Positions 1 to 7,600 of a DNA stretch of 14,066 nt are shown here, piece by piece. Origin of the DNA: Verrucomicrobiales bacterium (GTDB lineage Bacteria > Verrucomicrobiota > Verrucomicrobiia > Verrucomicrobiales > V1-33); contig JALRGB010000122.1 in the NCBI GenBank assembly GCA_023253575.1, forward strand, positions 1 to 14,066, written 5' to 3'. Below the pieces are notes generated by a model. The model did not search any database. It was not told the origin of the DNA and saw only the letters and a list, made by a program, of their open reading frames with translations. Each line of letters starts with the position of its first letter. The stretch's first letter is position 1. The position numbers and the translations under genes were made by a program.

Positions 1-60
1 GGGGGCGCCTGCGCCTGGGCGATCGAGGAGGTGGAGGTAGATCATGGTAGTTTGATGGCC
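1..60 (-). pseudogene. C-terminal trace of a tyrosine recombinase (integron-integrase/XerC-like)
   Basis: Reading the minus strand from position 60 gives 20 codons containing GHQTTMIYLHLLDRPGAG. This closely resembles the C-terminal catalytic segment of integron-type and XerC-like tyrosine recombinases (LGH..V.TTMIY.H.L.R), whose Tyr is the DNA-attacking nucleophile. The usual spacing between GH and TTMIY is about three residues shorter here. The upstream frame runs through a GC-rich Gly/Arg stretch to an in-frame TAG at 100-102, and no recombinase body is recognisable beyond it. The piece therefore looks like a decayed remnant. Its 3' end lies outside the window, so a frameshifted full gene cannot be excluded. 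The family match is by motif only. Confidence 0.5.
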
Positions 61-401
61 GCGGCCGCGGCCACCCTGCGGGCTCTCCTTCGGTAGAGTC
101 TATCTCGCTGCCACTCTCACTCTGGGTGCCTTCGCCAAACTCCAGGCAGGCAGCGCGGCTTCCCCGCGCCTCGCCCTGCCCGCGGCCTGAGCAACTCCCG
201 CGCCATTGACGCCAAGCACCACAGGGTGCTTCCCCGGACGGATACATTTGGTTGAAAACATCTTCCAGCGAATCAAATACTGGCGCCGTGTGGCCATCCG
301 GTACGAAAAGCTCGCCTCAACCTTCCTTGCTTTCGCAACACGTTCCTGCTCACTTGATTGCATCCGCCGTCAATAAATCGACACGCCCTAGGCACCATTT
401 T
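61..401. other. No supported gene; likely decayed sequence downstream of the immunity gene
   Basis: About 340 bp between the stop of the double-CXXC gene and the recombinase trace. An 87-codon minus-strand open frame (100-363) has a composition typical of chance frames in GC-rich DNA and no recognisable motif. A second minus-strand frame reads protein-like for about 30 residues (LFVPDGHTAPVFDSLEDVF) but is preceded by a stop and degenerates into low-complexity sequence, which suggests a broken fragment. A GC-rich GGCCGCGGCCGCGGCC tract lies at 59-74. I see no clear terminator hairpin after the upstream gene. Confidence 0.4.
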
Positions 402-1298
402 TCATTCCAAGGGAGGAGGATATGGCCAAGCTATTCCTTCCTCTTTGCGCTTTCGCAGCTCGTCGAGAGGGGAGTGGATCTCGCCGTTGATGATGGGAAA
501 TGCCTCCAACACTTTCCTGCGGAGGTCCTCATACCAGTCCGGAAAACGCAGGTCCGCCCGCCCTCCTTCGGGGCAACCCCAACTCATGACCTTGATGCCG
601 AAGCCGGTCCAGTTTTTGGCCCTCGCCAAATCCGCCACTTTTTTTGTGCAATAGAGCGCCCCGGAATGAATGTTCCCCTGAACCAGAAAATCTCCGCCAT
701 TCCACGACTCCAGTAGCGGAAACAGATTTTTTTCCCCATACCGGAATTTACTGCCTTTCGTTGGCAACCAGATATGGCACTTCGGGCAAAGCTGCCCCTC
801 GAAATTGTCAAACCGGCGGCGGTCCAAATCAAAGCGTCCGGTGATTTCCAACAGATAATACGGCGGAATGGGCTGTCCCTTGAGCGCAAAGTCAAAGCCG
901 GGAGAAACCGGCACGCGATGGGCACGATAGCCTTGGACACTAGCCTCTTTGAGATCATTTTTTACCTGCACGCTGACCAGTAAATATCCTGGGGATCCCA
1001 GGACATCAGGGAAAAATTTGGCGTCAGAACTTCCCAAATTGACGCGGGATCCAGAAAAATCGGAAACCATTGGAATGTTAGGATTTCCGCAAACAGGACA
1101 CCCCCTTTTGGTTTCGCCGCCTAGGCTGACGCTCAAGCGAGGAGAATAATGAGTCTCAGCATGGTCGGGATTTGTGTCGCCTGTGATGTAAAAAAAAGCC
1201 AACAAGGGGTGATCAAACGCATTTCGCATGGCTAGTTGGGTGCACGAGGAGATTATGGCTGCGTCACGGGAAGAGGAATTGGCCATTGCACATCCCAT
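402..1298 (-). CDS. Double-CXXC motif protein, probable immunity protein for the adjacent toxin (SitI6-like)
   Basis: 298 codons from the longest start. The protein has two CxxC pairs, CPVCG at residues 67-71 and CPKCH at 171-175, spaced like the zinc-binding double-CXXCG family of Myxococcus paralogs. That family includes the SitI6-type immunity proteins. Flanking segments also fit from memory: FFYITGD near the N-terminus, LLEITGRFD before the second CxxC, then LYCTKKVADLARAKNWTGFGIKV. There is no signal peptide or membrane segment, so it should be cytosolic, where an immunity protein would bind the incoming toxin. It directly follows the toxin gene. From Met1 (1298) it overlaps the toxin by 46 bp, with a weak AGGA four bases upstream. 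From Met24 (1229), where family-like sequence begins, it starts 23 bp after the toxin stop but has no clear ribosome site. I give the long form; the 275-residue form is about as likely. The second pair ends in His instead of the usual Gly. The role as immunity protein is inferred from family and position. Confidence 0.85.
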   Translation of the reverse strand: MGCAMANSSSRDAAIISSCTQLAMRNAFDHPLLAFFYITGDTNPDHAETHYSPRLSVSLGGETKRGCPVCGNPNIPMVSDFSGSRVNLGSSDAKFFPDVLGSPGYLLVSVQVKNDLKEASVQGYRAHRVPVSPGFDFALKGQPIPPYYLLEITGRFDLDRRRFDNFEGQLCPKCHIWLPTKGSKFRYGEKNLFPLLESWNGGDFLVQGNIHSGALYCTKKVADLARAKNWTGFGIKVMSWGCPEGGRADLRFPDWYEDLRRKVLEAFPIINGEIHSPLDELRKRKEEGIAWPYPPPLE

Positions 1299-1675
1299 GC
1301 GGTCCTAATGGGAGGAGGCTCTGTCGTAGCGTCCACCAAATCCTCGAGCAAGGCAAGGACCTCGCCAGTAGTAGCCTGCGGGTTTTGATCAAAGAAGGCC
1401 CACCACTCATAGTTAAATGGTCCTCCGCCATTTCCGACACCGCTTTTCGCGATACCTGCATTTGGATTGTTAGCGTGAATGGCTTTGTGGACTTCTGCCT
1501 TCATCCATCTCCCCCAATATTCCCCATCGTTCGGATCAAGTCCTCTTTTGAGAAACTCTTTGGTCAGGTCGATTTCCCGATTATCAAATCTATGCGTTCC
1601 CACGGCCAAGTCATGTTGGCCTTCGGTGCCGGTTGGTTTCTTTCCGTAGCGTTTTGTCAGACCTTCCTTTAGTAT
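1253..1675 (-). other. Toxin tip domain of the giant protein (DUF2380/SitA6-like, predicted nuclease)
   Basis: The last ~140 residues. In order, the visible motifs are GQHDLAVGTHRFDNREIDL (His2709, His2716), FLKRGLDPND, AEVHKAIHANN (His2751, His2755), GGGPFNYEWWAFF, and NPQATTGEVLALLEDLV. This matches my memory of the Myxococcus DUF2380/TIGR02269 (SitA6) toxin pattern: an early His, a GI[DH]-type helix, Hxx[IV]HGGG, a WNxxWxxF motif, then P.AT..EI. That domain is predicted to belong to the His-metal nuclease superfamilies. Two sequence insertions (NNPNAGIAKSG between the HxxxH and GGGP) make it longer than the pattern I recall. The catalytic role of the histidines is inference. Confidence 0.7.
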
Positions 1676-4600
1676 CTCTCGATCTGCGCCTTTAGGGTGT
1701 TTCTCCGGCGTTCTGAACCATCCCATATCTTCATACATGTCATCAATCCAGCCCATTGGGATGCTTCCGTTCTCAATTAACGGCCGCAATTCCCTCATGG
1801 CGGCGATGCGACCATCCTTGGCATAGGTGCGGAGCACGTCGCCCATCAACTGGGTGGATTCGCCCACGGGGAAAACCAGTTCCTCGGCTGCGTCATCGCC
1901 GAATCTTCCCAGTTTGATGATGAGCGGCTTGCTTGTCTTTACGGCCCATTTGGCGGCGAAGGGGAAGGCGAGGAGGGCGGCTTGCGCCGTTGCAGAGGCG
2001 GCGTCGCCATCCTCCCACGCCACTGCGACATGTCCCAAGCCCAGCACAACTCCAGTTGCCGGGGAGAGGATTGAGATGCCGGTCTCTATGGCGAAGGCGG
2101 CGTCTCCCAAGGCATCCGCCATGATGATATACTGGCCCTGCGTCAATTGATACTGGATGGCCGCGTCCTCCTCACTCAGTCCACCCGGATCTTCTGGACT
2201 GGGGGATTTCCCCTGGATGATAAGTGATGTCTCCCAGCTGTGAAAAAGATCGTAGAGCGCCTCATACAGTGCCTGGGCGGCTTTCACCGGACTCTTCAAA
2301 TCGGCACGGTCGATTCTGATAATGGGGCGTTTTCCGGCCTGATATGCCCCATCCGTGAAATCATCGATGTCCCAATTATCAAAATCGAGCCAAATGGATT
2401 CCAGTTTTATTGTGGCGCTGACAGGCGCATTACGGGCGGCATTCAGGAGCCGCTGGCCGTAGTCCTGGAAGAACACCTCGAAGGCGGCATACATCTGCTC
2501 TTCAAATTCAGCATTGGTGAGGGCCTGTTCAGTGCCCACCGAGGGAGGCGCGGCAGCCATGAGCCCGCTCCCTGGCGGAGCGGCATTCAATATCGCAGGC
2601 GGTGCTGTGGTGACGCTGTGATCCTGAGACCATAAGACGGTATCATCGGCACGGTTGCGCAACTCGAGGAGGAGCTTGCCTTGGGAGACAGCTCCAGTAG
2701 GCGTGAGGGATGTGCCTTCCGCCTGCCGCAAAAGGGCGAACAAACGGGGCTGGTTGCCGTCGGCAACAAAGAGTCCTCCAGAGGGAGAACCGACGGGGAA
2801 TCCGGCCTTTTCCACCAGGGAAACTTCCTGGCCGTTGAGCGTCAATTTCAGGAAGCCCGCTGGCTGAAGAGATTGCTGAAGCATGGAGGATGCGCCGAAC
2901 CGCACCACAAAGGGCTCCATATAACCTTGCGAAGTGATGTCGGAATTCCGTATATCCGCCACGGCCAACTGACTGGCCGATTCGTCGGCAATGTAGAAAT
3001 CGACTGATGCAAACTGCCTGGACGCCAAAGCGGTTTCCCGCCACCAGCCGCCATAACAATCACCGCCGACTCCATGAATGGTAAGAATGGCTCCAACGGA
3101 GTCGAGGGCGGAGCTGGTGAATGGCGCGGGATTCTTGAGACGAAGTTCAACGGACTTGCTGGTTCCGGAGATCATGGCATTCCCACTGAAAATGAGGGTG
3201 GAGGGTCCTGTTTCCGTCAAGTTTGCGGGAGATTGGCCCGGGAACAAGACCGTGACGGTATCGGCTACGCTGCCAGAAAGCAGGCCGCTAAAGGAAAGCT
3301 GGGGACGCAGGGAGACTGCAACCGTCTGAGCCGGACGCTCATTTTTGACGACGGTCACATAGGCGGACGCGGAACCATAGTTTCCTGCAGCATTCTTGTC
3401 GGTTCTGACAACCACGGTGTGGACGCCGGTGGATGCGGGGATCTCCAGTGTCTGTTGAATGGTGGCCTTGCGGGTGCGTGCCTGCCAAATGGTTGCCGGT
3501 TGAGCAGGGCTGTTGATAGCGGCAGCACCGACTGAATTGCCATCAATGAGGAAATGCACATTGTCGATCGGGTCGACACCTGGCAATTCAGACAGTGGAT
3601 CGTGAACCTCACAGGTAACCTGCACCCGCAGATTATTCCCAACGATGGACGCACTGTTGACTGTGATGTTGGTCTCGGGAACCGGGAGAGATTCAGCTAC
3701 TGTCCCATTTAAAGTTGAAACTTCTCCCGTGACTGTGTCCCTGGTAAGCAGCTCTACATCCACCGGCATAAGGAATGCCGCCGCAGTTGCCGTGACCCTG
3801 TCGATCAGGAGGATGTGGCCTGCCGCATTGGTTTTAAATGGGATGTACGATGAAATATCCGTTGAGGTGATGTCCGGGAGCGGGGTCCAATGGTTATTGC
3901 GCCAGATGTGTTGGTGGGTGAAAAATTCGCCGCGGCTATTGGCGGTGATGAGGCCGTCGCCTGGGGGTGGGGTGGTTTCTGGGCGGTTGGTGGGGAGGGA
4001 TTTCTGAACCCATTGCTGACCTGAGAGCATCCAGATGGCTCGGACCGATTCGCCGGGTGCGTGGTCGTAGTGGTGACCGTAGAGCATGGGCCCATTGGGG
4101 TACGGGGGAATGGGTCCGGCGAGGGATGGTGGTTCGGCCAGCGGCATGTCGGTGATGCCGATGAGGGAAATGGCGGGACTGCGCAGGCCTCCATAGGATG
4201 AGGCGCGCATGGGAACGGTGATTGGCTGGTAAGGGAAGCCATTTTCGGCGAAGAGTTCGTAGGCGATTTGCGGAGGGGTGCCGGCCTCCTCGGTGGGGTC
4301 GGCATTGATTCGGTCGAGGGCGACGATTCTGCGCCCCTTTTGACTCACGAAGTGGTGGGAGCGTTGGAGGTGGGGCTGGGTGGTCAGCCAGCCGGCCTCA
4401 GGCGGATTCACAGAAGGCAATCCGCCGTAGTGGTAGCCGGAGAAGCGCTCGTCTTTGAGGGGGTTTATCCTTGAGGGCAGCACGTCAGTGCGGTAGGTGG
4501 GTGTTCCGCGGACCGTGGGCCACTCGACCATGTTGAGGGTGTACCGGAATTTGTCGACGCCGGAGGTTGGTACGCTGAGTCCGCCGCCCAGTTCCCTGCC

Positions 4601-7600
4601 GTAGGCCCTGCCCTGAACATCGAGGAACTGCGGGCGGTAGTCGGTGGTAAAGTATTGGCCTTCTGTGAGTGTATTGACACGACGGCGCGGAAAGCCCCCG
4701 AAATAGCCCGTGGCCACCATGAGTGAGGGAACCGTGGTTGTCTGGCTGACTTCGGGATACGGCGGCGCGCCGGGAGCCGGAAGGCTCAGAGGCCAGTAGG
4801 CAGAACTCAAGGTATTGATGTGCTCGTCCGGGGGAAGGCTATTTCCCATGCTTGCAAACCAGGAAGACTGCCCACTGGTGGCGGTCTCGGTGGCTCCAAG
4901 AACCACGGTTCCGATGGTATTGGCAGGCGCCGTCGGATCGATGTAGTCGCTGATCGCGATGGAATCCAGCCGGTCATAGTAAACACCGATGGTTCCAGTC
5001 GGTTGAAGTGGCGGGCTCCAATATCGGCCGGCTGACCAGACCCTTGGCAGTTCTCCCTCCACATGAAGCAGAACAAGTCCTTTATCCGACAGGTCCATGG
5101 GACGTCCAGCCAGTGGAATGGTGATGTAGCGCGATTCCGGGGTTCTGGCGAACGTGAACGCTGTCTCGGTGGGGACGGCTTCGAGGTCGTCCGGAACTCC
5201 ATCTTGATCGAAATCGTCCGCGTCTGCCATCCCATCGTTATCGGAGTCGGCAAGGGATGGGTTTAAACCGGCGGCAGCCTCCTGACCGTTGGTAAGGCCG
5301 TCGCCGTCATCGTCGCCGTTCGGGTCAAAGTCGATTACGCCAAAATAGCGTATGGCCCAGCCGTCGGGAACACCGTCCTCATTGACGTCGGGGTCGCGCC
5401 AATTCAGGCCTGGATCCCCCCCTTCGTAAACATCGGAGAGACCGTCGCCATCGGAATCGCGACCGAGAATGTAGGATTCTGTCATGTCCGGCCGGCCACC
5501 GCTGTGCAACTCGCGGGAGAGAGTATAGAAATCGGCATCCGGATTGTTGGTCGGATTAGCGGTTGGCTGGGCGAGGGCGGTGCTGAGAGGCGCGAGGTGG
5601 GCGAGTCCGGTGATGGCATCGAGTGATGAATAGTCGATCCCAAGTTTCTCGAACCAGTCCGGGAGAGTGTCGTTATCGGAGTCGAGGAAATGGTCGGCGC
5701 CGCGGACCAGCGTGAACTGACCGGCGGCAGCAGCCGGACGTGTTTCGCCGTCGATGTCGGCATAGGGGCGAGTGTAAACTACCGAGGCACTGGGTTCGAC
5801 GCCGCCCGTGGCGGGAGTGGGGGAGGTGAGATGGAGCCAATCGAAGGCAAGGGCGATAGTAGAGACGATGTTGTGTCGTGTGCTGAAGTTGGCTTCGGTA
5901 GAGTCCAAGGCGTCCGGAAGTTCGATGAGTGACCCCCAGAGCTGGCGAGGACCGAGTATCCGGGGAACTGCCGGGGAGGCGAATCCGTCGCCAATTATAC
6001 TGTTTATGATCCAGGGGTTGGCCAAGGGGGCGGCCAAAATACCCGAGCCGAGGGGCGAAGAATTTCTGGCCAGCGTGCAGTGAATGATCTTAGGTGCCGG
6101 GAAGAAGTATGGGGTACTCGGCGATCCATTGGCCGCGGTTTCCCAGCTAACAGAAATGCCCCCTCCCTCGCCGGCCGCCGAGGCAGCTTGGTTTTCGGTG
6201 AAGGCGCAATTGGTCAGCAGTGCGGAAACGTCGACCATGGCGACGGCTCCTCCCCGCGAGCCAACCGAGTTCTTGGAAAACCTTGTGGAGGCCAACTCCG
6301 GGACAAGCGAGGAATATCCTGCCGATGTGAAGGTAGTGGTCGACGGGTGGGCCAAGAAAACAGCACCTCCCTCACCCGAGGCGCCGCTGGTGCCTGCGCT
6401 GTTACCTTCAAAACTCGCTCCAAAAACGCGAACGTTCGCGTTGGTTACGTACAAGGCGCCTCCACGTGCGGCAGCGGTATTGGAAGCGAACACGGTACCC
6501 GAATTGATCCCTGGAGGATAGTACCCACTGTGGGAAAGCAGGGCAATGGCTCCGCCGTGACGACCCGCGCTGTTGCGATCGAACCTGGTGGTGCCGATGG
6601 AAAAGTAACTGGCTTCCACGCTGATGGCCCCGCCGAGGCCGTCGGTAGTGGTTGTGGCTGCAGCCAGGTTATAGGCGAAGCGGCATCCTGTGATGGAAGC
6701 GGAGCTGTAAGCGGAAGACCCAGCGGGCGCCAATTGTGCCAAGGCGACCGCGCCTCCTTTCGGGGCATCATTGGCAGAAAACGTGCATTTGGTCAGGTAA
6801 ACGCCGGCTCCCGTCACGTGCAAAGCGCCGCCTGCCGTGGTCGCGGAGTTGCTCGAGAGCACGCATCCGGTCATGGTGAGGGAGCCTGAGCCAGCGCTGC
6901 CACTTACTCGGATGGCGCCGCCGAGACCGGCCACGGACGCCCCGGCGTATCCCCGACGGAGGGTGAGGTTTTGCAGTGTCAGGGTGGCCCCGGAGGAGAG
7001 GTCGAGATCGAAGAGTCGCGTATAACCACCCGCGTCCAGGGTGACGCGGCCCGCGCCATTGAGTCCGCGGATCGTTTTGGTGTCCAGCGACAGCGATGAG
7101 GTGATCGCGGTGGAAGCGAGATGCGGCGTCCAGGTCCACGATTCGCTGCGCTTGAGCACGGTATTGACGGCGCCGGAGTAGGTCCCGTCCATCAGGACAA
7201 TGCGGCGTCCATTGGCGCAGGCGAGGATGGCGCGGCGGATCGATTTAAACGGGTAAGAGCGGCTCCCTTGCTGGCTGGTGCTCACCGTGCCGGCAGGAGG
7301 AGTGGGACCCGGATGCCAATCGTTGCCGGTGGTGGGATTAACGAACACCACCGGAGCGGTGAGGGAATAATCGTTACGCGGATCGGTCTTCGCCTGAAAC
7401 TCCTCCAAATTCGAGTAGCCGTCCTGGTCGGCGTCACTGTTGGCGTCCGACGCATTCAACGTGTTCAGCGTGTAACGCGTTTCCCAATCGTCGGACATGC
7501 CATCGGCGTCGGTGTCCGGCTGCTTTTCAAACGCTCCGCGATCTGCCAACGTTCCCACAGTCCCCCCGGGAGCATCCCAGCGCGAGCTGTTCAGGAAATC

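Noticed and set aside
100..363. 87-codon minus-strand frame as the N-terminal half of the recombinase
   Set aside because: A vague SAM-like segment (FSYRMATRRQYLIRW) is not convincing, and the frame ends at TAG before the recombinase trace.
6080..6889. 269-codon plus-strand open frame
   Set aside because: Antisense to beta-helix 2. Its composition mirrors the GGA repeats on the other strand and no family is recognisable.
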